Below are positions 20,940-30,324 of a stretch of 30,989 bases of DNA, piece after piece. Each line of letters begins with the position of its first letter. Position 1 is the first letter of the stretch. This stretch comes from Acanthaster planci (Eukaryota > Echinodermata > Asteroidea > Valvatida > Acanthasteridae): the NCBI RefSeq assembly GCF_001949145.1, contig NW_019091558.1, positions 21,147 to 52,135 of the forward strand, written 5' to 3'. The notes below the pieces were generated by a model that had not been told where the DNA came from, did no database searches, and saw only the letters and a list, made by a program, of their open reading frames with translations. Made by a program: the position numbers and the translations under genes.

Positions 20940-21900
20940 TGCGATCCATGAAAGGTTTTTTGGCACAAGATGCATGGTTTCCAGTCGCTGCGACCGTCAA
21001 ACATAAATGTGGCACTTCCATTCTTAACTGTATGTGCTGAGAAAGGGGAGCTTACTAGTTACTTTTACCGATGTTGGTAGCGAGTTGAAAGCAATGCCCG
21101 CGGTTGAAGTCAAAACAGATGCAGGTGTTGGTTCGGTCACGACCTGTGACAAGGGTACACCGTTGGGTTGGCCTTTTAGCAAAGGCTCAAAAATTGTATG
21201 GTGCGGCAACAGGGGCACCTACCAGCGTGATCCACAGCTTGGCATCGATGCTTGCCCAAGAACGCGCTGGCATGAGTGCTTGCCGCAGGTAAAACTGGAT
21301 ATCATAATTGCGCCAACCAAAACCTGGCCGACGAAATGCTGCAGAGCGAATGGTGTTGGCATACTTACGCAACTGTCGCGCACGATCTGGATGCCTCATC
21401 AGATAAAATGAGGCAAAAACTACAAATATATGGAATATTGATGTCCACTGCTCTATGGACGTAATGCAAACCGCCGGAGTATGAGGTCAAATTTGCCACA
21501 CCTAAGACTCGGGCGAGCTGATCATGAACATGCAGTCACTTGTATACGCGGTACGGACTGGTCGTAAAAGGGACCCAAACTCAACAAACTCCCCGTTCCA
21601 AACTTTTTCCTGAATTTGCCTGGATATCCCCATCCCGAGATCCTCACAAATGCTAGTCAAAGTAGTGTAGTCGTGAGGTGATGGAAGGAGCGGGATTAAA
21701 AGTCAAAGAAACCGAAGTCATGGGCATTGAAGCTTGGGTTAAACTGAGTGGATTGCCCGAAATGGGATTAATTGGGATTGGTGAAGAGGATATATTTACA
21801 TGGAAGGGACCACTGGACTTACCAAGCCCCAAAGAAGTTTGAATTTCCCCAACAATCGGTACAGCCGGCATCGCAGACGATTCCAGCTCGGACGAAGTCG
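20940..21900 (-). pseudogene. Gag-like ORF of a DIRS-type retroelement, decayed
   Basis: Minus-strand order: a Ser/Pro-rich N-terminal part (TKTEPSTSSELESSA, about 21870-21915), LGMGISRQIQEKVWNGEFVE then FGSLLRP (about 21550-21625), TSIEQWTSIFHIFVVFASFY (about 21405-21465), RKYANTIRSAAFRRPGFGW (about 21300-21370), NYDIQFYLRQ and SWASIDAKLW, and a zinc-binding-like end (CICFDFNRGHCF, about 21085-21120; then HLCLT and GNHASC near 20960-21010). The 'WxGEFVxFGSLL', 'SIEQW', 'FGWRNYDxQFxLRQ' and 'CxDFNRGxC' order is that of the first ORF in metazoan DIRS-type elements, which presumably packages the RNA. Stops at about 21496 and 21484 and frame changes break it. No RT follows downstream. Confidence 0.72.
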
Positions 21901-24691
21901 AAGGTTCTGTTTTGGTGGACGCATTGGTAGCGGTGTCACGGCTACTTCAATGGTCGGAATAAGGTTGTCCATGCGGTTTGCCTGCTACCATTGTCTGGCC
22001 ACAGCCGGCTCATTTCTTGGACTTTGGCATGATAATCCACGCAGGGTAGAATTTAAGACCAAAAAATAGCCAAAAAAATGCAACACTGAGAACTGCTTTG
22101 AAAATTAGTTGAGAAGAACACTTGTCTAAACCGTCGGACTAAACTGCTCAGACAAAAGTGGCCAACCTTGCTTTGCGGTTCTGCCTAAATAGGCAGCAAG
22201 GCCTTGTATCTATCAGCTAAAGACCACACATGTCCATCGGATTTACGTATTTTATACACGGAAGTACTATATATGGCACATTCGTAGCGAGCTCTTTAGA
22301 TGTCTCAATGTGCATTGTACATGTACGTATTGTGTGCACATATGTCCAAACCCAAACCGAATCGGAGTTCGGCATTAAATCTCTGAACCGAACCTTGGCA
22401 CCTACTTGCAGCACTTGTCCAGGCTGGAAATGTTTTTGCCCAGGTTACATTGAAATATGCTGAAATGGGTGGAGTAAATTCTTTAAGATGAAAATGCGGT
22501 CTAATAGGGTGGGATACAACCTGGAATGAAAATAATACGATTGGCAGAGCTCAAACTCCTGTCCCTAATTCTAATCTGAAGAATGCTGACACCGTAAGCG
22601 CTAAGTTTTTTCTTTAAGTTCAGTAGGGAGGCTGCATACCTTGAATGAAAATAATGGTTCGGGTGGTGCAGAAACCTCAAAGGCTCAACTGATAATTCTA
22701 CTCAATAGCAAACACCCCGTCCCAAAACTGTATACCGTGTATATCTTTTAGTTGATAAGAAGCAAGGCATTTTTTGTGGAATGTAGTGGTAAATGAACAG
22801 TGCTCAATTTCAGAGAATTAAAAAGAAATGCCTTATCCAGAAAATTGGCCAACGTTTAATTTTCCCTGCCGTTCACTGTTTGCCTAGAATTTTTTTCCAT
22901 ACCGTGGATGATTTTCCTGTTTTGGAGACTTCTTGACATATGTTTTTTGCCACCATGCGTGCCACAGACAACTTGCTGTGTGCACAGACCGTGACAGACC
23001 TTTTGTTGTAGAGGAATGCAAGGGAACGGGAGGGCCATTCTCACGCGTGCAGCCAGAGGTAGCTCAAATTTAAGAATGCATTCACGGCATTGGCATGCGT
23101 GCGAACGGTCAATGTATTTTTGATTCCACACCCTAGTCACAATGTGTCTTTGAACTATGTAGTCTGTGGTATTCAACCTAGCCAGATTACCATAAAAATG
23201 CATATTTTCATAGGGCCATTAAGCCATTGACTAAAATCTTGATCAGCAGTAGTGCACCGCCTATGGCAGTTGACTACCAAGGCAACCGCCATAGTCTTCT
23301 TTTTCTTAGCGCCATTACAAATGGACATGTTGGTTCTTTTCTCCCATTGTCAAGTGTTATTTTGTTCCCTATACATGCTCTGTAGCAACGCTCAATCAAC
23401 TTCCATTTAGTAATAAACCATACGTTTTTTGTAGTTCCTGTTTCTCTGTGAGAATATTCGTTTTCAGGTCATATTGCACATTTTTGTCCTTTTTTATGTT
23501 TTGTTCTTTTCTATTGTCTCAATTCTTGTGATTACAGTGTTCACAGTGAGATGTATTACGAGACTTTGGATATCTACATGTACCTCCTTCGAGTTGTGTT
23601 CATGTCATCAGCAGTATGGTCTCAACATCGAGGCCGGTCCACATCATCGTGCAAGCAAGGGATCGCTAGCAATCATTAAATAATAGTAGATATGAGAGCC
23701 TAGTAGATTATACACACGCTCCAGTCTGGGCTGTGGTGCTCACTTTGTAAGCGCTGTTGTCCTGAGATCCCTCCTACCACACTTGCAGGGAGTGGGGACT
23801 TATCATCAGGTAGGCTTATTCTCACTTACAGACCCATTCATGCTTTCATCACAGTCCAGTGGAGTGCATCGAGCCAGTATTCTGCTCCGAGAAACAAAAC
23901 CAAGCAGTTGCCACCAAGCACAGTTGACCAGACAGCATCCCTTAAGCTCCCCGTTGTGACTGCCCACAAGTCAGGGTGGCTTCACAATCTCTGGGTAGGC
24001 CACCCAAGGCAATTCTGGCGTGCTTACCATGGCTGACCACTCTGTTGACACAGCCTAGAAAGCTGCAGAAAGGGACCCTCTTCTCCCTGCCAAAATATCC
24101 ACGCCAGACACAGTGCCGTCTGACAGGCCCCCCACCATAGCATCTCCAGCACCCAACAGGCCCACACCTACTGCAACCCATCCTCTGGCCTATCTTACCG
24201 AGCCCTTTTGACTACTTCGCCGTCAAATTTCAGTCCCCTACTCCAATCACAAAGCACACTCAGCCTGGTACCCATGCCCTGAGGGACAATGACTCTGCCG
24301 GGGCTTCCAGTGATCATTCTTGACAGCAAGGCCTCACTGCAGACACCTCTCCAGCAAATTGGACAGTTCTGGCAAGTCCACATCCGTCCAGGTCTGATAT
24401 TTCGTACAGGCAGAAATGCAAGCTGAAGTACCGATCCTCTCACTCAGACCACTCCTTCCTTAAGAAGAACCATGTGGATTAATTTTCCTCCATTATGGAA
24501 GCCCTCCATTCCATTTCTAAAACACTTTCCATCTGCTGCGGCATCTACACACTCAACCCCAGATCTGCTTTCATCCTCCCCGACCACATGGACAACCAGG
24601 GTGCTTCTCTTGTCAAGATGACCCATCCACACTAGTCCCTGAGACCATGCACCAACCGTAGTTAACGTCGGGCCCTAATCTACAGGGTTCT
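21901..24691. other. Mostly unassigned stretch, upstream part of a DIRS-type relic
   Basis: 21901-22070 may hold the start of the gag-like relic. 22480-22700 contains words similar to the 17585-19480 minisatellite (AATGAAAATAATGG, GGGTGGTGCAG). 22700-23700 shows nothing I can assign. 23900-24680 is Pro/Ser/Thr-rich in the plus frames and leads directly into the RNase H relic, so it may be degraded DIRS-type sequence, but no RT motif is readable. Confidence 0.35.
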
Positions 24692-25110
24692 CTCATCAAC
24701 TTGCTGGAACTCCAGGCAATCTTCAAGGCACTCCTCCACTTTCAACCATCTATACAGGGCAAAAGAGTGCTGGTCCCAAAATGGCGGCTGTTGCATACAT
24801 CAATCAGCTGGGTGGCCCATGCTCATCCAATGTGTGCCTCCTAACCTGACGCCTACTCCACTGGACGATCCAACACTTGAACTACCTCCGAGCTGAACGT
24901 ATCGCTGGAAAGACAACACTCTGGTGGAAACCCTGTCCCAAGGACCTGTCATTCAACCGAGTAGACTCTTCAATCCAGCGTAGTCAAGGCAATATTCAAT
25001 GTGCTCAACAAATCCCATTTGGTGTAGCAAAGGCATTATTCATGGGTGGTGTGCCACAGTCAACTTGCCAACTTGTAACCTGTTCGCCAACCTTGTGTCA
25101 TGTAAAATTC
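24692..25110 (+). pseudogene. RNase H and C-terminal relic of a DIRS-type polymerase
   Basis: Plus frame: LINLLELQAIFKALLHFQPS then IQGKRVLV (24692-24773), a one-frame shift, AAVAYINQLGGP (about 24783-24820), LLHWTIQHLNYLRAERIAG (about 24855-24911) and, further on, DLSFNRVDSSIQRSQGNI (about 24946-25000). In DIRS-type elements the RNase H reads INxLELxAI..., VRTDNTTxVAYIN, QGG and LRAxHIPG. Here the TDN catalytic segment is replaced by a short gap and frameshift, so the nuclease centre is lost. A TGA occurs near 24846. The reverse transcriptase expected upstream is not readable. It may be a different copy from the gag-like and recombinase relics, which lie on the other strand. Confidence 0.72.
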
Positions 25111-25960
25111 ACAAAGTTATCCATGGTACACTACATTTCATGCTGCAAGAGAAATGCTGACAGCCAATGTATATCATTCATGTGCTAATTTTGGATTCAT
25201 TGCCCACCAAAGTTCTATTTGCCGACTGGAATTAATTATTGGGGGAGTGTCCACCCCCCCGGTCATGATGCCCCTGGTTACAACATTCGGCGAAAAGAGG
25301 AAGCAAAGATGTTATTATATAAATTATTAGCAGTTTTATTCATATGAATGACTCTACAGGTAGGTATTCACTAGTAGACCCCTCCCTCACATTAGGGGAG
25401 GGGGATTTTCCATAGTATTTTGCTGTTGAATGCAGCCTCGTCTGTGGGTACTCGGTGCATCAGAGTGTATGTGCAGCATTTCATGCAACATCGAGTTGAT
25501 TCCCACTACACAGTCTCTGGAACCTCACAGAAAATGTGTTAGCTTGTTTTGGTTATGGGCATACCCCATTTCAATAAAAAAGTTTGATAGCGCTGTTACG
25601 GTATGAGACAGACAGGAAGAATCCTTCCCGCCTCCATCCATTAGGTTGACTTGGAGAAAGCATGTAAATATTGATATCTTAATTCATGCCTGATGTATGG
25701 AAAATGTGTGATCTATTATACTTATGCATTCAAATACATTTTGTTTCTTGACCTACCATCTGGTTTGCTGCAATCAATAATCTTTCTTGATAATTTTTCC
25801 CATCACTGGTCAACAATTTCAAAGGATTTGTTTTGCAGTTAAAAAACAAGCTGGTATGGTCCTTCTCATAAAAGTGGATGTTAGTTGGATCTTTTCTATC
25901 AAGCACCAAGATGACTCTTCATTGTATCTTTAAGGCAACTGTTATTTCAATTTTATTCAG
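25111..25960. other. Intron sequence before the second exon
   Basis: No gene. Two C/G hairpins are visible: GGGGGAGTGTCCACCCCC near 25241-25258 and CCCCTCCC...GGGGAGGGG near 25379-25403. The stretch ends in the pyrimidine-rich acceptor ATTTTATTCAG at 25950-25960. Confidence 0.4.
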
Positions 25961-26107
25961 GCTATCCGTTTTGCCTGTGGAGACAGAAGAGATTCAGTGG
26001 CAATCTTTGTGACAGATGAAACGTTGCACAAAAATTCCTTGGCAGCATCAGCTGAGAGTAAACCCACTAGCGAAAGTTTTTATCAAGCCATGAGACACTT
26101 TCAGGAG
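25961..26107 (+). CDS. Internal exon of the host gene, 49 codons
   Basis: The exon starts after TTTTATTCAG and ends at CAGGAG|GTAAGT, a near-consensus donor. The frame is open throughout (147 bases) and begins AIRFACGDRRDSVAIFVTDE, ending YQAMRHFQE. It is phase 0 at both ends, so it can join the exon at 3265-3334 to give ERDEWFKAIRFACGD, which completes a PH-domain-like C-terminal helix. The Ser/Lys/Glu-rich middle (AASAESKPTSES) looks like a linker after the domain. Gene identity is not recognised. If the two exons are neighbours, the intron between them spans 22,626 bases and contains the LINE, DIRS-type and MITE relics; unrecognised exons between them cannot be excluded. Confidence 0.78.
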
Positions 26108-26559
26108 GTAAGTAACTGACAAATGTTACAGTTTGAGAATACTTGAGTTTGGTTGTATCAAGTTCAAACCATATTCTAAATGTGAAAATTCATACCGTGT
26201 CTAAAAATTTATTACATTTTGGAACTTCACTGTTCATAGAGCATGCTTTACCTTTCCAAAACTGGACTGGAATAAAACCCAACTGGACGTATCTAATAAA
26301 ACCCAGCTTCAGCGTAACTAATTTGATATTGAAAGATGTTTTGTCTGTGACAAGCAACTGGATTGGCTATAAGGTGCAATGGAAAAAGCCATCGTTATAT
26401 CCATCCATTTGATAAAAAGAATTCTGTATATATGTTTAACAAGCATTGGTGTGCATTACATTGTAGAGGGGAGCATTGCAGTTGTCTGAAACTCAACTTC
26501 TCAAATTACTGTTAAAAGGCATTCTTGGTTAGAAGAGGTATCCAAAAGATGTCATATTT
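26108..26559. other. Intron sequence; no gene seen
   Basis: An 89-codon plus frame (26143-26412) has no recognisable motif. I read it as chance. Confidence 0.35.
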
Positions 26560-27280
26560 ATTTTTGTCATTTATTTATTTTTGTTGTTTAACTTGTGTAG
26601 GCTGTTTACAATAAGTGGTCTTCCACAGGGCTCTGGGACAAAGACATATATGTACAAAAATACAAAGATTATAAATTAAAAAGACATTCACATCGACAAA
26701 CACTTAAAATCACAAAACAGTAAAAAGGAAAAATACAGATAAATACACAAGAAGACACTGTCAAAATACATATTAATATATAATGTATAAAAACTATTTG
26801 AAAATATTAAACAGTACAAACCTTACTAAGGTTGAATTGAAATCAAGTAAACAGTAATCAATCGTAAATTTCTTTAAAATACCTAGAGAGGGAGAAAATC
26901 TGATGAGATTGAAAGTGTTCCCCATTGACAAACCTTGTACAAATGGGCGGTACTTAAAACAATCTGATTTAAATTTTGGAATCTTCAATAAATCAGATGT
27001 TGACTGTCTCATTCCGTGGCTGTGAATATTGAAAAGTTTAGCGATAATTCCGCTTCGGTAGAAGACTGCCTTTAGATAAAGAAACTATTTCTGTATTAAA
27101 GGCAAGCCATCATAATTCATCCATTATTGCACTTCCTGATGTGTGAATTCCTTTATTGAAATTGTTCTAGCAGTGTACCTCTGTAACTTGACAAGTTTGT
27201 CAGTGTGCTTTTGGAAAAAGCCAGATCTTATTTGAGAACAATAGTAAAAATGTGGTAAAATAAAAGTATTATAAATAAGT
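26560..27280 (-). mobile_element. LINE C: 3' end of a LINE (RT thumb/C-terminus plus tail)
   Basis: The minus strand reads KLIYNTFILPHFYYCSQIRS (27220-27279), then GFFQKHTDKLVKLQR, a stop, IHSHGMRQSTSDLLKIPKFK (about 26970-27030) and NLIRFSPSLGILKKF (about 26865-26910), stopping at 26794. In CR1/L2-like LINEs the C-terminus runs LYNxxILPHxxYC..IWG, LQxxAxR, ...WNxLPxxIRxSPSLxxFKKxL; here WNxLP has become GNTFN. The 3' tail is the AT-rich repeat near 26560-26590 (reverse strand AAATAAATAAATG). The coding match ends exactly at TTAA 27281-27284 where a MITE begins. Confidence 0.75.
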
Positions 27281-27284
27281 TTAA

Positions 27285-27872
27285 CCACTTCATGCCGGGG
27301 CAATTTTCAATGTTGATGATGCTGGGCCGGCATGACTATCATTTTTTTACGTTTTCAAAATCCTTCAAAAATTCATCATTTCATTTAACGGTCGTTTATA
27401 GCCACACCAAGTAATCTTTAGGCACTACTCTTAGTTGACAGGTGACCTTCATTGACGCCTCAGTATTTCAGTCAGGCCAGCAGCCTTGTAAACAGAGCCC
27501 AGATTGTGCAGTGTTGTATAACTGTCTTTTGTTCACGAACCGAGCTTAGTGCACTGCTGACCTCTTTTCAATAGGGGCCAGATTAGCGTGCAGCGGTGCT
27601 GTGTGGCTCATCACTGTGCTGGTGGAGCGCTTTTGTCCCCGGTGGTAATCTGCTTGCTCTCAATGCCCAAACCCTGGTTTACGGTTTCAAAACAAGGCTG
27701 GATTATCACCACTTTTGAGAGTGAAAAATGTCGGTAATGCCCAGCAGCCTGGTCTTTTGTTTGGAGTACGGTCTTTTGTTACTGGGCCCTGTTTCCTTTG
27801 TCTGAGTTTGGAGACCCCAGCCAGCCATATAAACCATACGTCTCTGATTCCGTAGTCCCCGGCAGGAAGTGG
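27285..27872. mobile_element. 588-bp TTAA MITE (piggyBac-like), copy 2, complete
   Basis: It begins CCACTTCATGCCGGGG and ends CCCCGGCAGGAAGTGG, flanked by TTAA at 27281-27284 and 27873-27876. It is in reverse orientation to copies 1 and 3. The subterminal part matches copy 1 (for example ATTTTGAAAAC, CATCATCAACAT when reverse complemented). Its right two thirds form part of the inverted duplication. A frame of 88 codons here is not a gene. Confidence 0.88.
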
Positions 27873-28072
27873 TTAATGATTGTTTGGAGGTTTGCTCCAT
27901 ATGAAGTCAAGCAGATTGTTTGAAAAATACCTAAATAACACATAATTTTAAGAAAAACTTGCACAAAACCTATGCAGGAAAACTGCACCTGTAAAGTCAT
28001 TTCATGTGATTTGCTTTTATATTGACCGAACGACCAACCAACCAACCAATCAAATATTATTTGATATTTGGA
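27461..28072 (-). repeat. Left arm of a large inverted duplication
   Basis: This arm, reverse complemented, aligns with 28793-29432. It covers the outer part of MITE copy 2 plus about 200 bases of flank (TGATTGTTTGGAGG, TTTAAGAAAAACTTGC, GACCAACCAACC). Conceptual translations of the two arms over 82 codons differ at only four positions. The arms are separated by about 720 bases. Confidence 0.85.
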
Positions 28073-28079
28073 ATCTCAT

Positions 28080-28792
28080 ATAATATCATTGAATTTTGAA
28101 TATATAATTTTTCTCCATAGGTTTGTACATGTTTTCCTAAGTCAGAGACCGGTGCCATTCATACATCTGAGTGACTTTGTATTGGGAGCAAATGTAGTCC
28201 ATGAACCCATGTAGCTGTTAAAATACAATCGTCCCAGTGACATCATCAGGGGATCACATGACACGAGACTAAAGTTGCAATTTTCTCCATAGGTTTTGTA
28301 CACGTCTTTCTACTTCGCAATATTATCGATCATTAGGAGACAGGCTCTCAACTTCAGCCAGGAATTACTATAAGAACAAAAGACAAATTGTATTTTTTTT
28401 TTGTCTCCGTTCGATTACAAATATACCCAAGAGTCCAAATATCAAATAATATTTCATAAATGCTTTTCAAGGTCAAGCAAATCCTTTGACATGACTTTGA
28501 AGGTGCAGTTTTTCTCGGTAGGTTTTGTGCATGTTTTCTCAAGTCAAAGACTGGTGCACGCATACATCTGAGCAACTTTGTATTGGGAGCATATATAGTC
28601 CATCAACCCATGGGGCTATCAAAATAAAATCATCACGGTGAGGTCATCAGAAGTCACGTGACATGAAATTAAAGTTGCAATATTACCAATCTTAATGAGA
28701 GTAGTCATGAACTTTGGCTGAGGATTACTACAAGAATGACAGAGATATCATTTTTGTTTTCATCTTCATTCAATTACACATATACCCGAGAG
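28080..28792. repeat. Two-unit degenerate tandem repeat, period about 360-400 bp
   Basis: Blocks repeat in order: TTTTTCTCCATAGGTTTGTA (28110) against TTTTTCTCGGTAGGTTTTGT (28510); GGTGC.....CATACATCTGAG; GACTTTGTATTGGGAGCA or its variant; CATGTGAC-like, AAAGTTGCAAT, GAGTCCAAATATCAAATAAT (about 28431 and 28790). The CATCAG.GGATCACATGAC section resembles the CATCAGGTGAC family at 1880-2960. No coding content. Confidence 0.75.
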
Positions 28793-29432
28793 TCCAAATA
28801 TCAAATAATATTTGATTGGTTGGTCGGTTGGTTGGTTGATTGGTTGGTTGGTCGGTCGTTCGGTCGGTCAATATAAAAGCAAATTACATGAAATGACTTT
28901 ACAGGTGCAGTTTTCCTGCATAGGTTTTGTGCAAGTTTTTCTTAAAATTATGTGTTATATAGGTATTTTTCAAACAATCTGCTTGACTTCATATGGAGCA
29001 AACCTCCAAACAATCATTAACCACTTCCTGCCTGGGACTACGGAATCAGAGACGTATGGTTTATATGCGTGGCCGGGGTCTCCAAACTCAGACAAAGGAA
29101 ACAGGGCCCAGTAACAAAAGACCGTACTCCGAACAAAAGACCAGGCTGCTGGGCATTACCGACATTTTTCACTCTCAAAAGTGGTGATAATCCAGCCTTC
29201 TTTTGAAACCCTATACCAGGGTTTGGGGCATTGAGAGAGAGCGGATTAGCAGCGGGGACAGAAGCGCTCCACCACTGCAGCGATGAGCCACACAGCACAG
29301 CTGCATGCTAATCTGGCCCCTATTGAAAAGAGGTCAGCAGTGCCCTGAGCCAGGTTCGTGAACAAAATAAAGTTACATAACGCGACACGATCTTGGCTCT
29401 GTTTACAAGGCTGCAGGCCTGGCTGAAATACT
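28793..29432 (+). repeat. Right arm of the large inverted duplication
   Basis: It mirrors 27461-28072. The start holds a (GGTT)n-like run at about 28812-28868 that is longer than its mirror on the left arm (28023-28050), so the microsatellite has expanded or shrunk since duplication. Confidence 0.85.
29021..29432. mobile_element. TTAA MITE (piggyBac-like), copy 3, truncated
   Basis: It begins CCACTTCCTGCCTGGGAC after TTAA 29017-29020 and follows copies 1 and 2 closely up to GGCTGAAATACT, where similarity stops. The missing end coincides with the limit of the inverted duplication; the copy arose with it rather than by independent transposition, because its left flank matches that of copy 2. 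Confidence 0.85.
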
Positions 29433-29451
29433 ATTAATAAGGGAATTAATA

Positions 29452-29588
29452 TGTGCTTGGCCGGTCTGAAACGTGCTTAAACCTGGCTGGGAGAACGGAT
29501 GCTAATGCCTGTGCCACAGGTGAGAGCATTATCAGCATTCATTCTCCTGAGCCAGCTATAGACGTTAGTTTTAGACCAACCAAGCACA
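29452..29588. mobile_element. 137-bp palindromic MITE, TA-flanked
   Basis: The ends TGTGCTTGGCCGGTCTGAAA and, reverse complemented, TGTGCTTGGTTGGTCTAAAA match with three differences over 20 bases. Similarity continues inward (CTGGCTGGGAGAACGGATGC versus CTGGCTCAGGAGAATGAATG), so the whole element can form a hairpin. TA lies on both sides (29450-29451, 29589-29590), consistent with a Tc1/mariner-like target. It has no coding potential. Confidence 0.75.
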
Positions 29589-29680
29589 TATTTATTTCCA
29601 TTCATAAATACTGTTTTAGTTCAGAGAGTCAAAAAAAGTCAACATACAATAAATTCCCAAGGGGCTTGTTTAAGAATTGA

Positions 29681-29905
29681 ACAAGACTGGACACGACTGG
29701 TGGTGGAATTGCTGGCGGACGACTCCATTCAATGCAAATGTCATCTCCTGCTTGTGGTGGACCCAATACTCAATACATTTACCAGGTCAAATCAGTGTAT
29801 TTTGAAGTACCGGTAGTGCCCCTGAAGAAAACTGAACTAGATAGAAGTGTTTGTAAAGAAGTACAAACACAGAGCTGTCTTGGGACTGTTTCACCAACAA
29901 AATAA
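29681..29905 (+). CDS. Candidate terminal exon of the host gene
   Basis: A frame with no ATG requirement is open from after TGA 29678-29680 to TAA 29903-29905. It includes AGGRLHSMQMSSPACGG, YIYQ and VKSVYFEVPVVPLKKTELDR, ending SCLGTVSPTK. Composition is protein-like and the stop is followed closely by AATAAA. The best acceptor is ATTTACCAG|GTC with exon start at 29786, which is phase 0 and would follow the phase-0 donor at 26107; that choice leaves a 39-residue C-terminal tail. The preceding part is also open and could belong to a longer exon with a weaker acceptor. Protein not recognised; the tyrosine-rich tail is only suggestive of signalling-adaptor proteins. Confidence 0.45.
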   Translation, partial: TRLDTTGGGIAGGRLHSMQMSSPACGGPNTQYIYQVKSVYFEVPVVPLKKTELDRSVCKEVQTQSCLGTVSPTK

Positions 29906-29923
29906 GTATTTGCAATTGTGATG

Positions 29924-29929
29924 AATAAA
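29924..29929 (+). terminator. Polyadenylation signal AATAAA
   Basis: AATAAA occurs 18 bases after the TAA of the candidate terminal exon. A 3' UTR of roughly 40 bases would be unusually short, so this supports but does not prove the gene end. Confidence 0.4.
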
Positions 29930-30324
29930 CCTGGCATCAAGAAACTATAAGAGAGTAAAAATTAACAATTTACTATTCTGAACGTCACATACCCTGAAAG
30001 AGTTACTTGGTAATTTACTATCAATTTCAACCGATGCAGATGTTCACCTCAGACGATAATCTAACATTACTTGTCATGTTATGTCATTCTGACAGTTTAG
30101 GGTTTGCCTTGTACTTTGTGGAGTTTCCCAGAATTACTTGAAACTTATAATATTTACTTAAAGATGACATATTCGACTTCTTAGACTGAAGACGTCATTA
30201 CAAGTGGATGTGATACCAGTTACAAGAATTGTAGTTTTAAACGAGGATGTTTGTAGACAAACGCAGCTGCTTTGGCCCTGGTTTCATTTATCAGTGCACA
30301 TAGATGATACAGAAAACACATTGT
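29930..30324. other. Gene-free stretch
   Basis: AT-rich with no repeat, exon or element that I can support. Confidence 0.35.

Noticed and set aside
28812-29114. 100-codon plus-strand frame with a mirror-image twin at 27779-28045
   Set aside because: Near-identity of the two translations comes from the inverted duplication of non-coding MITE and flank, not from protein selection; the N-terminal WLVGRS part is a microsatellite.
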